Positions 54,977 through 64,000 of a stretch of DNA of 64,000 bases are shown piece by piece. The notes beneath the pieces were generated by a model. It saw only the letters and a program-made list of their open reading frames with translations. It did no database searches and was not told where the DNA came from. Origin of the DNA: Dictyoglomus sp. NZ13-RE01 (lineage in GTDB: Bacteria > Dictyoglomota > Dictyoglomia > Dictyoglomales > Dictyoglomaceae); NCBI GenBank assembly GCA_002878375.1, contig NIRF01000001.1, positions 62,001-126,000 of the forward strand, read 5' to 3'. Both the position numbers and the translations under genes were made by a program. Within the stretch, counting starts at the first letter, position 1. Each line of letters begins with the position of its first letter.

Positions 54977-55648
54977 ATGTTAGAGCCTAAAGATTTTTTT
55001 GAATTGGAAGGAATTGAATTGGAACTTTTTAATGGCATTAATTATGTGTGGGAAGCATTACATAATATAAAAGATTTTCTTTCTAAGTATGTGAAACCAG
55101 AAATTCGAGGAAAAATTATAGGAGGCGTATTTATTGAGGGAGAGGTATTTATAGATGAAGGTACCGTAGTAGAGCCTGGAGTTTATATAAAAGGACCAGC
55201 CTATATAGGCAAGAATTGTGAAATAAGACAAGGTGCATATATAAGGGGAAATGTCTATGTTGGCGACAATTGTGTGGTAGGGCATTCTACTGAAATTAAG
55301 AATAGTATTTTGCTTTCAAAGGCAAAGGCACCTCATTTTAATTATGTAGGAGATAGCATATTGGGACATAATACGAATCTTGGTGCAGGTACAAAAATAT
55401 CTAACTTAAAAATAGGTCCCGATTCTACTATTAAAATAAAGATTGATGATAAAGTTTATGATACAGGAATGAGAAAACTTGGTGCAATAATTGGAGATAA
55501 TAGTGAAACAGGATGTAATTCAGTTCTAAATCCAGGTACGATAATAGGAAAAAATGTTCTCATTTATCCAAATGCTAATGTAAGAGGCTACATTCCTCCA
55601 TTTACAATTGTAAAATTTAAACCTAATTTAGATTTTGTAAATTATTAA
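54977..55648 (+). CDS. Left-handed beta-helix acyl-/nucleotidyltransferase-like protein
   Basis: The 223-residue protein consists of hexapeptide repeats (about 48-215; GVFIEGEVFIDEGTVVEPG and further IGKNCEIR-type turns) with HFNYVGDSILGHNTNLGAGT (about 116-135) as in the C-terminal half of GlmU. No nucleotidyltransferase domain is attached. It may acetylate an amino sugar-phosphate. AAAGGAGG precedes the ATG 10 bases upstream. It lies 15 bases after metF and is convergent with the alcohol dehydrogenase. Confidence 0.88.
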   Translation: MLEPKDFFELEGIELELFNGINYVWEALHNIKDFLSKYVKPEIRGKIIGGVFIEGEVFIDEGTVVEPGVYIKGPAYIGKNCEIRQGAYIRGNVYVGDNCVVGHSTEIKNSILLSKAKAPHFNYVGDSILGHNTNLGAGTKISNLKIGPDSTIKIKIDDKVYDTGMRKLGAIIGDNSETGCNSVLNPGTIIGKNVLIYPNANVRGYIPPFTIVKFKPNLDFVNY

Positions 55649-55650
55649 TC

Positions 55651-56793
55651 TTACCAAGCTCTTTTAAGGAGCTCCAAAAGGATCTCTTCATTTAAGGGTT
55701 TTGGATTTGTTTTTATAGATCGGGATTTCATGCTCTCTTTTGCCATTTGGGGTAGATCTTCAAATTTTATATTGTAATTTCTTAATCCTAATTTAATATC
55801 CAAAGAGTCAAAGAAATCTTTTATTTTTTTCAATATTTTCTCCTTTGCCGACCTCAACGAGTAAACCCCTAATGATCTTCCCAAAAGCATTAATTTCTCT
55901 CTTTGTAAAGCATCTAAATTATAATCAAGAACAGGTAAAGTAATTAAGGCAGTAGATAAACCGTGAGGGACATTTCCAAATATTCCAATAGGATGGGCTA
56001 ATGCATGAATTGCACCAAGCCCTGTTTGGGTTAGACATATCCCTGCCAAAGTACTTGCATATAAAACTTTTTCCCGTAGATCTAATCTTTCTCCATGTTT
56101 GTACACTCTTGGAAGGTAATTATATATCAATTTTATGGCTCTAAGAGAAATAGACTCTGTCAAAACATTGTTATTTATAGATAAATATGATTCCAAGGCA
56201 TGTATAAAGGCATCAATGCCAGAAAAAGCAGTATATTTTGGAGGAAGAGAAAGGGTCAAATAAGGATCAACTATTGCCAAATCAGGATAAAGAAAATCAC
56301 TTGCTACACTGAGTTTTTCCTTTGTTTCAAGATTTATGAGAACTGAAACTCTTGTAACTTCGCTTCCAGTGCCGGCAGTCGTAGGAACCAAAATACATGG
56401 TAAACCCTTTTTAGGAATTTTATCTGCCCCTATATAACTCCAAATAGAACCATCAATGGCAGGTTTAACAGCAATTGCCTTTGCACAATCTAAAGCGCTT
56501 CCCCCACCAATCCCAACCACTACTTCAATATTCTCTTCTTTTAAAATTTTTCCCCCTTCATCAACTACTTTATAAGGAGGTTCAGGCGGAACCTCATCAA
56601 AAACAATAACCTTACTTGAAAAATTTTCAAACTTCTTTAGGAGTGTATCTAATATTCCTGTTTCTTTTAAATGTCTTTTTCCTGTAACAATCAGTATATT
56701 CCTACCATATTTTATGGTCTCCTCAGGAATCGTCTCCCAAAGACCAACACCAAACTTTATTCTTACAGGTAGATAAAAGGTAAAATTATTCAT
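55651..56793 (-). CDS. Iron-containing alcohol dehydrogenase
   Basis: The 380-residue group III dehydrogenase has GIGGGSALDCAKAIA (about 94-108, NAD site), PTTAGTGSEVTRVSV (about 138-152) and metal ligands in DAFIHALESY, AIHALAHPIG and NVPHGLSTAL. It interconverts an aldehyde or ketone and an alcohol; the substrate is unknown. It overlaps the homoaconitase small subunit gene by 4 bases, so it is in the homocitrate operon, perhaps by chance or reducing an intermediate. Confidence 0.93.
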   Translation of the reverse strand: MNNFTFYLPVRIKFGVGLWETIPEETIKYGRNILIVTGKRHLKETGILDTLLKKFENFSSKVIVFDEVPPEPPYKVVDEGGKILKEENIEVVVGIGGGSALDCAKAIAVKPAIDGSIWSYIGADKIPKKGLPCILVPTTAGTGSEVTRVSVLINLETKEKLSVASDFLYPDLAIVDPYLTLSLPPKYTAFSGIDAFIHALESYLSINNNVLTESISLRAIKLIYNYLPRVYKHGERLDLREKVLYASTLAGICLTQTGLGAIHALAHPIGIFGNVPHGLSTALITLPVLDYNLDALQREKLMLLGRSLGVYSLRSAKEKILKKIKDFFDSLDIKLGLRNYNIKFEDLPQMAKESMKSRSIKTNPKPLNEEILLELLKRAW

Positions 56794-57293
56794 TTTAGTT
56801 TGAAATCTTTTTCTTTCTTTAAATACTCAACTAATCCTCCTGCTTGTAAAATATCAATCATGATATTTGGTAATTTTGAATAAATTTTTATTATAGAATT
56901 TTTAGATTTATTATAAATCTCCCCATTAATCAAATCAATACTTAAAACATCTCCATCATCAATTTGATCTGTATCACATTCAATTACAGGAAGTCCAACA
57001 TTAATGGCGTTTCTAAAGAAAATTCTTGCAAAGCTTTTAGCAAGAACAGCACTAATTCCAGCATACTTTATGACTAAAGGTGCTTGCTCACGGGATGAAC
57101 CACAACCAAAATTTTTACCAGCAACAATAATATCTCCTGGTGTTATCTTCTCATAAAAATTTGGATAAATATCTTCTAATAAATGTTTAGCCATCTCATT
57201 AAAATCTAAGGATTTAAACTTGTATTTACCTGAGATAATATAATCAGTATTTATATCGTCTCCAAATTTATGTGCTTTTCCCTCAAATTTCAT
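56790..57293 (-). CDS. hacB: Homoaconitase/isopropylmalate dehydratase small subunit
   Basis: The 167-residue protein is the swivelling domain of the aconitase superfamily: [20 protein letters not shown] (about 12-31), [16 protein letters not shown] (about 56-71) and [20 protein letters not shown]. The substrate loop reads [10 protein letters not shown], unlike the YLR-type loop of leucine-pathway LeuD, which favours homoaconitase or a related substrate. It pairs with the large subunit 10 bases upstream. Confidence 0.88.
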   Translation of the reverse strand: MKFEGKAHKFGDDINTDYIISGKYKFKSLDFNEMAKHLLEDIYPNFYEKITPGDIIVAGKNFGCGSSREQAPLVIKYAGISAVLAKSFARIFFRNAINVGLPVIECDTDQIDDGDVLSIDLINGEIYNKSKNSIIKIYSKLPNIMIDILQAGGLVEYLKKEKDFKLK

Positions 57294-57303
57294 CTTTCTC
57301 CTC

Positions 57304-58560
57304 CTAATCTAAAACTTCCAACGGATTTGTAATTTCACCTTTAATCGCAGATGCAGTTACAGTTAGTGGAGAGGCTAAATATATAAAGGCTTTGTTATTC
57401 CCCATCCTTCCTTTAAAATTCCTATTTGCTGTAGAAATTACATTCTCGTTATCTGCAGGTACTCCCTGGTGAGTTCCAACACAAGGACCACAGCCAGGAT
57501 TAACTACTACAGCTCCAGCATTAATAAAAGTTTCTATAAGACCTTCTTTTAATGCTTGAAGATAGATCCTTTTTGAGGCTGGAGCAACTATAAATTTTAC
57601 CCCTTTTGCTATTTTTTTGCCCTTCAACAAATTAGCAGAAAGCCTTAGATCTTCTAATCTACCATTAGTGCATGTTCCAATATAAGCTTCATGAATCTTT
57701 ATTTTATCTACTTTTGATATAGGCAATACATTGTCTACTTGATGGGGAAGAGCAATTTGTGGTTCCAAATTACTTAAGTCAAAAGTATATGTTTCTAAAT
57801 AAGTAGCATCTGGGTCTGCGGATATTCCTTCCCTAATATCTAAGCCAATTTCTTTAAAGAAGTACATTGTTTTCTCATCGAAGGGCATGATCCCAGCCTT
57901 TGCTCCCATTTCTACAACCATATTTGTAATAGTAGCTCTTCCATCGATGGACAAATCTCTTATAACCTCTCCATCAAATTCTACAGCCTTATAAGTTAAT
58001 CCATCTACTTTAAAGTAGCCTACAAGATATAAAATCACATCTTTTGCTGTTACTCCCTTTTTTAATTTTCCATTTAAAATAATTTTTACAGATTCTGGAA
58101 CCTTAAACCACAATTTGCCTGTATACATTGCTGCTGCAAGTTCGCTTGATCCTACACCAGTTGAAAAGCAGTTCAATGCTCCATATGTACATGTATGGGA
58201 ATCAGCCCCTATAATCAGACTTCCTGGAGTAGCAAATCCCCTTTCCATAAAAACTTGATGACAAACTCCCTCACCAATCTCAGATAAATTAAGATTATGT
58301 TTGTAGGCAAAGTCTCTCATTAGTTTATGTAAATTTGCAACCCCTTCATTTGGTGGTGGTGCGGAATGATCTAATACCAAAAGAACTTTTTCATTATTAA
58401 TTACCCTTTCTCCACCAAGTTCTTCAAAGACTTTTATTGCCAGTGGGGATGTGCCATCTTGCCCCATCATAGCAGATATAGTTGCTATAACAAGATCTCC
58501 TGCTTTTACGTCTTTACCTGACTGTTTTGAAAAAATTTTTTCACTAATAGTCTTTCCCAT
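57304..58560 (-). CDS. hacA: Homoaconitase/isopropylmalate dehydratase large subunit
   Basis: The 418-residue protein shows VLLVLDHSAPPPNEG (about 58-72), GADSHTCTYGALN (about 118-130, active site), YIGTCTNGRLEDLRLSA (cluster Cys about 297) and NPGCGPCVGTHQGV (two cluster Cys, about 355-360). It uses a [4Fe-4S] cluster to isomerise homocitrate or isopropylmalate. With homocitrate synthase 6 bases upstream, lysine synthesis by the alpha-aminoadipate route is likely. Confidence 0.9.
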   Translation of the reverse strand: MGKTISEKIFSKQSGKDVKAGDLVIATISAMMGQDGTSPLAIKVFEELGGERVINNEKVLLVLDHSAPPPNEGVANLHKLMRDFAYKHNLNLSEIGEGVCHQVFMERGFATPGSLIIGADSHTCTYGALNCFSTGVGSSELAAAMYTGKLWFKVPESVKIILNGKLKKGVTAKDVILYLVGYFKVDGLTYKAVEFDGEVIRDLSIDGRATITNMVVEMGAKAGIMPFDEKTMYFFKEIGLDIREGISADPDATYLETYTFDLSNLEPQIALPHQVDNVLPISKVDKIKIHEAYIGTCTNGRLEDLRLSANLLKGKKIAKGVKFIVAPASKRIYLQALKEGLIETFINAGAVVVNPGCGPCVGTHQGVPADNENVISTANRNFKGRMGNNKAFIYLASPLTVTASAIKGEITNPLEVLD

Positions 58561-58566
58561 AATTTA

Positions 58567-59709
58567 CTACTCCTTTTCCATTTTTGATTTCATATAATCT
58601 TGATATAGATACATTAATTCCTTATCAAATAGTGGTCTTTTTAATTCAACTGCGAGAGCTCTAACTGATTTTAAAAGTTCAGTTGCATCTTCTTCACTTA
58701 ATTGAATTCCATATTCTTGGAATTTTCTAATCAATGCATGGGTCCCTGAATGTTTACCAATTACTATCTGTCTTTCTCCACCAACTTCCTCTGGAGTAAA
58801 TACTTCATAAGTTTTTGGATACTTTAGAACTCCATCTGCGTGTATGCCTGATTCATGAGCAAATATATTTTTACCTACAATAGCCTTATTTACAGGTATT
58901 TCTCTCGCAGATGCTTTTGCTACATACTCACACAGTTCCTTTAATTTGTGAGTCTTTATATCTAAATCCACATTATAAATATACTTAAGTGCCATAACTA
59001 CCTCTTCTAATGCTGCATTACCAGCTCTTTCTCCTAATCCATTTACAGTTACTCCCACGTAAGTTGCTCCTGCTCTGACTCCAGCTAAAGCATTAGCTGT
59101 TGCCATTCCAAAATCATTATGAGTATGCATCTCAATAGGTATACCTACTTCATCTATCAATTTTTTTATTATTTCGTATGTAGTAAAAGGTTCTAAAATA
59201 CCCACAGTATCACAAAATCTTAATCTATCAGCTCCTGCCTCCTTAGCAGCCTTTGCAAATTTTATTAAGAATTCCATGTCAGTTCTTGATGCATCTTCAG
59301 CATTTACAGATACGTATACACCATGTTTTTTTGCAAATTCACAAGCTTTAACCATACTTTCTAATACCCATTCTCTCGTCTTTTTTAATTTATATTTTAT
59401 GTGTATATCAGATGTGGAAATAGAGATAGCTACTGCATCCACGCCACATCTTAGTGATGCTTCAATATCACTAATTACGGCTCTATTCCAACCCATAATA
59501 CTTGCTTTTAATCCGGCTTTTACAATAGCTTTAATAGCCTCCTCCTCATCTCCTCCCATAACTGGTATTCCTGCCTCAATTTGATGTACCCCAATTTCAT
59601 CTAACATTTTTGCAATTTGTACTTTCTCTGTTTTTGAAAAAACCACACCAGCTGTCTGCTCTCCATCTCTTAAAGTAGTATCCACTATTTTTATGCTACT
59701 CTTATCCAT
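58567..59709 (-). CDS. Homocitrate synthase (NifV/LysS type)
   Basis: The 380-residue DRE-TIM enzyme starts IKIVDTTLRDGEQTAGVVFS (6-25), with the metal pair in IEMHTHNDFGMATANALAG (about 193-211) and VNGLGERAGNAALEE (about 223-237). The length and NGLGERAGN pattern fit homocitrate synthase better than isopropylmalate synthase. It condenses 2-oxoglutarate with acetyl-CoA. AAAGGAGG precedes the ATG. It is the first gene of the operon and lies behind a leader with a terminator hairpin. Confidence 0.88.
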   Translation of the reverse strand: MDKSSIKIVDTTLRDGEQTAGVVFSKTEKVQIAKMLDEIGVHQIEAGIPVMGGDEEEAIKAIVKAGLKASIMGWNRAVISDIEASLRCGVDAVAISISTSDIHIKYKLKKTREWVLESMVKACEFAKKHGVYVSVNAEDASRTDMEFLIKFAKAAKEAGADRLRFCDTVGILEPFTTYEIIKKLIDEVGIPIEMHTHNDFGMATANALAGVRAGATYVGVTVNGLGERAGNAALEEVVMALKYIYNVDLDIKTHKLKELCEYVAKASAREIPVNKAIVGKNIFAHESGIHADGVLKYPKTYEVFTPEEVGGERQIVIGKHSGTHALIRKFQEYGIQLSEEDATELLKSVRALAVELKRPLFDKELMYLYQDYMKSKMEKE

Positions 59710-59747
59710 CTTTAATTCCTCCTTTTATGTTTATTTATAAAAAGAAA

Positions 59748-59777
59748 AAGGTGCTTTGTTTTTAACCAAAGCACCTT
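59748..59777 (-). terminator. Terminator hairpin in the homocitrate synthase leader
   Basis: A perfect 11-bp stem, AAGGTGCTTTG (59748-59758) with CAAAGCACCTT (59767-59777), encloses an 8-base loop. On the minus strand it is followed by TTTTTCTTTTT. It lies after a likely promoter (59817-59845) and before the homocitrate synthase gene, so it may act as an attenuator, or simply end the histidine kinase transcript. Confidence 0.8.
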
Positions 59778-59816
59778 CGCCAATTTTCAAAACATTATTT
59801 TAATTTTTACAGGGGT

Positions 59817-59845
59817 ATTATATCATAACAATTGTGAGTTTTAAA
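59817..59845 (-). promoter_or_regulatory. Putative promoter of the homocitrate operon
   Basis: On the minus strand TTTAAA (59845-59840), 17 bases, TATAAT (59822-59817). It lies just after the histidine kinase stop and gives a leader of about 100 bases that contains the 11-bp terminator hairpin. Confidence 0.6.
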
Positions 59846-59865
59846 GTTTAATAAATGATGAATTA

Positions 59866-61578
59866 CTATTTTATAAGAGGTAGCTTTATGGTAATTATAG
59901 TGCCTTTACCAATGTTACTATCTATATTTAGACCATAGTTTTCTCCGAAAAGTAGTTTTATTCTCTTATGTACATTTGATAATCCTTTATTATCGCTCTC
60001 ATTATTAAGGGACTCTCGTATTAATAATAATTCTTCCTCTTCCATGCCTTTTCCATTATCTTCAATTGATATAATTAAATCATTACCTTCTTTAAATCCT
60101 TTGACTATTAATATATTTTCGTTATTTGAATTTTTGGATTTAAAGGCATGTTTAAATACATTTTCCACTATAGGCTGAAGAGTAAGAATTGGTATTTTAT
60201 AGTTTAATAAATCTTTATCTATGTACTTTTTATATGTTATTCTTTTAACTCTCTTGGACATTAAATAAATATAACTATCTAAATATTTCAATTCTTCCTT
60301 AAGATCTATTAAGAATCTATCTTGTTTATTCATGTGAGCCTCAAGAATATTAGAGAAGGCATCAATCATTTCTGTTACCTCTTCTGCTCCTAAAAATCTT
60401 GCCTTCCAACTAATCATTTCTAAAGTATTAAAAATAAAATGTGGATTCATTTTTGACTGTAGAGCTTTAATCTGAGAATCTTTAGCTAATAATTGAGCCT
60501 TGTATACAGAATCAATAAGATTTTTTATTTTCAATATGGTATTGTTAAAGGAGTTTATTAAAAAACCCAATTCATCATTCCTTATGGATTCTAATTTTAC
60601 ATTTAGATCTCCATTTTCTACTTTTTTCATGGCTTCTATTAGCTTATTTATCGGCATCATGATATCTCTATAAAGAAAATTAATTACAAGAAAGAGAATT
60701 AATATGATAACAAAAAACAGTAAAAACAAAAATCTACTAATGGGAGAAACTTTTTCTAAAATATTCTTTTCATAAATAGATAAGTATATACTCCAGTTTA
60801 TATTATTTACATCAGTCGTAAGATATATAACCCCTTTTAAATTATCATTTATTACTCTTTTCCCAATTAATTCTTTATTATTTAATGAGTATATAACTCT
60901 ATTGTTACTCACAAAAATTACATCTTTTGCATTTAACTCATTCATGAATTTTACACTTTCAAAGATTATGTAAGGATTTAGCTTTACTATTAGTAATCCT
61001 ATTTCTTTTAAAGTATTTCTGTCATATACTATCCTTGATATATAAATATCCGCTTCATTATTAGGTGAAAAATCCACATAAATCAAAGGTTCTCCTTTAA
61101 GGTTTATGCTTTTTGAATACAGGGTTTTTACTAAATATTCTGGAAATAGTTGTGAAGAGCGGGAGACATAAAAAAGGAATTTCTTGGAAGAAAACATAAA
61201 AGCCAAAGAAGTTACGTCATTTCTTGAAAAAAGGACAGAATTTAAAAAATCCTCTATTTTTCCTCTAAAATCGTAAAAGGCAATTTCATTTTTATCAGAT
61301 ATTTTCATAATATCTTTATTGGCTCCATATAGAAAATTATTATAAAGAATTTCTTGAGTGAACCTATAAAGATCTTCTATTTTATTTTCGATATAAAAAC
61401 TAATTAATTTTAAATTGGTTTGGTAAGCATCAAGTAGTTTGCTCTTTAAGATATCTACTGTAATAGAATTAATATAGAAAAAGATAAAAGAAGGGGTAAT
61501 CAGAATTATAATGAAGATAATAATGAGTTTTTTTCTTAATGATAGTTTATTATATAACCTTTTCATTGCGATATTCAT
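59866..61578 (-). CDS. YesM-type sensor histidine kinase
   Basis: The 570-residue protein has a first membrane helix (about 17-37), an extracytoplasmic sensor domain (about 38-280), a second helix (about 285-305), a HAMP linker and a LytS/YesM kinase core. The phosphorylated His is in SKMNPHFIFNTLE (about 378), the N box in QPIVENVFKHAF and the G box in IEDNGKGMEEEE. Met5 (MKRLYNK) is an alternative start. It overlaps the regulator gene by 29 bases and sits beside sugar ABC permeases, so it probably senses a carbohydrate. Confidence 0.93.
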   Translation of the reverse strand: MNIAMKRLYNKLSLRKKLIIIFIIILITPSFIFFYINSITVDILKSKLLDAYQTNLKLISFYIENKIEDLYRFTQEILYNNFLYGANKDIMKISDKNEIAFYDFRGKIEDFLNSVLFSRNDVTSLAFMFSSKKFLFYVSRSSQLFPEYLVKTLYSKSINLKGEPLIYVDFSPNNEADIYISRIVYDRNTLKEIGLLIVKLNPYIIFESVKFMNELNAKDVIFVSNNRVIYSLNNKELIGKRVINDNLKGVIYLTTDVNNINWSIYLSIYEKNILEKVSPISRFLFLLFFVIILILFLVINFLYRDIMMPINKLIEAMKKVENGDLNVKLESIRNDELGFLINSFNNTILKIKNLIDSVYKAQLLAKDSQIKALQSKMNPHFIFNTLEMISWKARFLGAEEVTEMIDAFSNILEAHMNKQDRFLIDLKEELKYLDSYIYLMSKRVKRITYKKYIDKDLLNYKIPILTLQPIVENVFKHAFKSKNSNNENILIVKGFKEGNDLIISIEDNGKGMEEEELLLIRESLNNESDNKGLSNVHKRIKLLFGENYGLNIDSNIGKGTIITIKLPLIK

Positions 61579-62338
61579 AAGGACTTTTTCCGGTTAGTTT
61601 TTTAAATACTTTGCAAAAATAAGTTACATCGTTATATCCTACCAATTCCGCTATCTCACTAATTTTATACCTTGGCATTCTCAAAAAGATTTTAGCCTTT
61701 TCAATCCTTACCATATTAAGAAGTTGGTTAAAATTAATATTAAGCTCTTTCTTTATAAGTTTCGACAAATGCCAATAACTTATAAAAAACTGCTCTGATA
61801 AATCATTAAGAGTTAAATTTTTATTATAATTTTGTACTATATATTCAATTATTTTTCTAATCAAAAAACTAAAATTATCTCTATGAGTTACTGCTTTCAA
61901 CTGGTTTATAATAAATTCATAGAATTCTTCCTCTTTTAAATATAATTCCATATCCATATCTTCTAATGCCTCTTTAATACTTTCTTCTAACTCTTCAATT
62001 TTTATAGGTTTGAATAATAATCTAAATGCTCCAAGTTTTACCGCTTCTTGTGCATAACTTAAGTTTCTATAGGCAGTAATAATTATAATCTTACTCTTTT
62101 GATTTTTATTTTTTATTCGTCTTATCATTTCTAATCCGCTTATTCCAGACATTACAATATCTGTTATTATTATTTCGGGTTTAAACTTTTCTATTAAATA
62201 CAAACCTTCGAAAGCATCTTCTGCTGTACCAATTAATTTGCAGTTGAATTTTTGCCAGTTTATAAACTTTTTGAGCCCCTCTCTGGTTATTTCTTCGTCC
62301 TCCACAATAAGGACATTTACTATATATATCACCCCCAC
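61550..62338 (-). CDS. YesN-type AraC-family response regulator
   Basis: The 262-residue protein has a receiver domain (VLIVEDEEITREG at the start, phosphoacceptor Asp in IIITDIVMSGISG near 60, Lys in LLFKPIKIEE) and a C-terminal AraC helix-turn-helix pair (about 165-262, with SYWHLSKLIKKEL and VGYNDVTYFCKVFKKLTGKSP). With the YesM kinase it would activate the adjacent sugar transport genes. The start is uncertain: GTG at 62338 or 62332, both beside a GGGGGTGAT that could also serve as ribosome site. Confidence 0.92.
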   Translation of the reverse strand: MGVIYIVNVLIVEDEEITREGLKKFINWQKFNCKLIGTAEDAFEGLYLIEKFKPEIIITDIVMSGISGLEMIRRIKNKNQKSKIIIITAYRNLSYAQEAVKLGAFRLLFKPIKIEELEESIKEALEDMDMELYLKEEEFYEFIINQLKAVTHRDNFSFLIRKIIEYIVQNYNKNLTLNDLSEQFFISYWHLSKLIKKELNINFNQLLNMVRIEKAKIFLRMPRYKISEIAELVGYNDVTYFCKVFKKLTGKSPYEYRNEKVI

Positions 62339-62364
62339 ATAATTAACATTTACTTTCTTTAAGG

Positions 62365-63201
62365 TTAACCCTTAATCGCACCTGCAGTCAATCCTCTTAT
62401 TACAAATTCTTGTAAAAGCATGTAAATTATTATGACAGGTATTATTGTTATTACAAGAGCTGCCATCATAGCGCCATAATTGGTACCGTATATACTTGAG
62501 ACTAAAGAGAGAAGAACACAAATGGGTTGTTTGTCTCTTGTTGGGATAAATATCATAGACATAAATAGGTCATTATATGACCATAGAAATACAAAAATTG
62601 CTACAGTTATAATACCAGGAATTGATAGAGGAAAGATTATTTTAAAAAGAATAGTTAACAAATTTGCTCCATCGATTAAAGCGGACTCTTCCAATTCTTT
62701 TGGAAGGGTGGTCATGAAACTTGAGAGTACTAAAATTGCGAAGGGGAGATTTAAAGCAGTTTGAGTTATGATTAAAGATAGATGACTACCACCTATGCCT
62801 ATTTTTCTAAATAAGACAAGAGCAGGAATTACTATAGAGAAAGCTGGAACCAACATAGCGGAGGTAAAAAAGGATTTTATTATCCCTGTTTTGATCTCAA
62901 ATCTTGATAGGACAAAAGAAGCTAAACTAGATAATAACAACACTAATAAGACTACGCTTCCAGATATAATGAAGCTATTTATAAATCCTCGAAACATATT
63001 GATATTGCCATAGTTTCCTAATTGTTGATAATTTTTTAAGGAGATTTCCTTTGGTAAAGAAAGGGAATTAAGTAAAATTTCTGATGTAGATTTAAAGGAG
63101 TTGTTAATGACCCACAAGAATGGGAAAATAGTTGTTATTGCCCAAAAAACCAGAACTATGTAGCTTAGAATACTAAAAACTGACAATTTTCCCTTAGCCA
63201 T
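62365..63201 (-). CDS. Sugar ABC transporter permease (MalG type)
   Basis: The 278-residue protein has six membrane helices and the permease EAA motif EELEESALIDGANLLTILFK (about 166-185). The MalG-type N-terminus has FLWVINNSFKS, and the C-terminus ends RGLTAGAIKG as in family members. It forms a channel with the permease encoded upstream. AGGAGG precedes the ATG. The binding protein and ATPase are not in the window. Confidence 0.93.
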   Translation of the reverse strand: MAKGKLSVFSILSYIVLVFWAITTIFPFLWVINNSFKSTSEILLNSLSLPKEISLKNYQQLGNYGNINMFRGFINSFIISGSVVLLVLLLSSLASFVLSRFEIKTGIIKSFFTSAMLVPAFSIVIPALVLFRKIGIGGSHLSLIITQTALNLPFAILVLSSFMTTLPKELEESALIDGANLLTILFKIIFPLSIPGIITVAIFVFLWSYNDLFMSMIFIPTRDKQPICVLLSLVSSIYGTNYGAMMAALVITIIPVIIIYMLLQEFVIRGLTAGAIKG

Positions 63202-63214
63202 AACTTCCTCCTAT

Positions 63215-64000
63215 CTAATAAGTGATTCTATCTCTTTTTAGAACTCTGTTAGCAAAAATTGATAATATAACTCCCAATATGATAATTAATGTGCCAATTG
63301 TAGAAGCATATCCTTGATTTTGTCCTGTGAAGGCTACATTATAGAGGTATGTTCCTAAAACTTGACTGGCATTCATTGGACCTCCACCAGTTATAACATA
63401 AACAATATCAAAAACCTTAAAAGTTCCTACTATAGCAAGAGAAATAGCTACAGAAATTACATCCCAAATTAATGGAATTGATATATAAATTGCTCTATGA
63501 AATTTGGAGGCACCATCAATTAAAGCAGAATCATAAAAATCTTGAGGTATTTTAGAGAGAGCGGATAGGAATATCACAAAATAGAAGCCTACATATTGCC
63601 ATATAATTGGTATTAGTACCATTATTAGGGCACTATTTTCTGTTATCCATACAATCTTTTCCTTTCCTAAGGATGTTAAGATAGAATTTAAAAATCCATA
63701 ATCATATCCATAAGCTAAATAAAACATAAGTCCGATTGCTGTTCCAGAGATAGCAACAGGGAAAAAGTAAACAGTCCTAAAAAATTTGTATCCCTTAGAT
63801 ATTGAGTGTACTAATAGAGCAAGAATAAGAGCAATTCCTATTTGAAATATTATTACTGCAATTAACATAATCATAGTATTAAGAAGAGCTTTATGTACTG
63901 CAATATCTTCAATAAGTCTTTTATAATTCTCCAATCCAATAAAGCTTCTGAAGTTTGAAAAATCTCTCCAGTTATAAAAGCTATAATAAATAGTTGCAAA
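63215..64000 (-). CDS. Sugar ABC transporter permease (MalF type), 5' end outside window
   Basis: The frame is open from the right edge of the window (first codon at 64000-63998) to the stop at 63215. The visible part begins FATIYYSFYNWRD and includes GLENYKRLIED, a standard MalF-type region between helices 1 and 2. So the TTG at 63934 is not the start; the true start lies beyond the window. The EAA motif DFYDSALIDGASKFHRAIYI is intact. It pairs with the MalG-type permease 13 bases downstream. Confidence 0.92.
   Translation of the reverse strand, partial: FATIYYSFYNWRDFSNFRSFIGLENYKRLIEDIAVHKALLNTMIMLIAVIIFQIGIALILALLVHSISKGYKFFRTVYFFPVAISGTAIGLMFYLAYGYDYGFLNSILTSLGKEKIVWITENSALIMVLIPIIWQYVGFYFVIFLSALSKIPQDFYDSALIDGASKFHRAIYISIPLIWDVISVAISLAIVGTFKVFDIVYVITGGGPMNASQVLGTYLYNVAFTGQNQGYASTIGTLIIILGVILSIFANRVLKRDRITY

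Noticed and set aside
55655..55675. Small hairpin between the beta-helix and alcohol dehydrogenase genes
   Set aside because: The AGCTC...GAGCT stem lies in the alcohol dehydrogenase coding region without a T-tract; too weak to call a terminator.

Overview
The window is AT-rich (about one third G+C by eye), gene-dense bacterial DNA. Genes are packed with 1-4 base overlaps, convergent genes overlap by up to about 30 bases, and no stretch over 300 bases lacks a gene. The gene set mixes ordinary bacterial housekeeping genes with thermophile or archaeal-type ones: HerA, NurA, Mre11 and Rad50, an endonuclease Q-like PHP nuclease, an archaemetzincin, a bifunctional phosphoglucose/phosphomannose isomerase, homoaconitase-type genes and a Thermotoga-like CE7 esterase. 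From memory this fits a deep-branching anaerobic thermophile, most likely Dictyoglomus. That is an inference; no search was run.

Layout. 1-8.3 kb: the end of an unknown protein, a tiny Cys-rich protein, guaA, a LUD protein, DUF554, a glycosyltransferase, a DUF523/DUF1722 protein, tRNA-Ser(GCU) and a sugar kinase. 8.4-15.8 kb: the conserved yicC-remA-gmk-rpoZ-priA-def-fmt operon, ending in a secreted GH2 glycosidase broken by one in-frame TAG. 15.8-17.7 kb: a lexA/umuD-like repressor plus a Y-family polymerase, behind a near-perfect promoter with an SOS box in its spacer. 17.8-28.1 kb: galU, then a seven-gene minus-strand operon (SIS isomerase, DUF212, glycosyltransferase, NurA, HerA, Mre11, Rad50). 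Its Rad50 has a membrane hairpin where a zinc hook is expected. 28.2-38.4 kb: a prenyl synthase, gltX, OsmC, PGI/PMI, a phosphoesterase, a ParB-like protein, an EndoQ-like nuclease, the esterase, and an iscR-iscU-archaemetzincin operon. 38.2-44.9 kb: a 34-residue basic protein, a degenerate cyclase, DivIC, pyk, a small beta-grasp-like protein, a 5'-nucleotidase and two transporters. 45.0-49.6 kb: an NTase/HAD fusion, ornithine racemase, a cPGS-like P-loop protein and argF. 50.4-55.6 kb: tRNA-Ser(UGA) and a folate C1 operon (fhs, folD, metV, metF). 55.6-59.8 kb: an alcohol dehydrogenase and homoaconitase/homocitrate synthase genes behind a leader with a terminator hairpin. 59.9-64 kb: a YesMN-type two-component system and two sugar ABC permeases, the last cut by the window edge.

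How they work together. The DNA-repair content is unusually high: an SOS repressor and polymerase, a complete end-resection set, a deaminated-base nuclease with a clamp-binding tail, and a PriA that lacks its ATPase motifs. Central metabolism is represented by folate C1 chemistry, the early alpha-aminoadipate lysine pathway, ornithine/arginine metabolism and plant-polysaccharide use. Several proteins keep their fold but have lost catalytic residues (PriA, FolD, the cyclase-like protein). At three loci strong promoters lie so close to the start codon that leaderless transcripts are expected.
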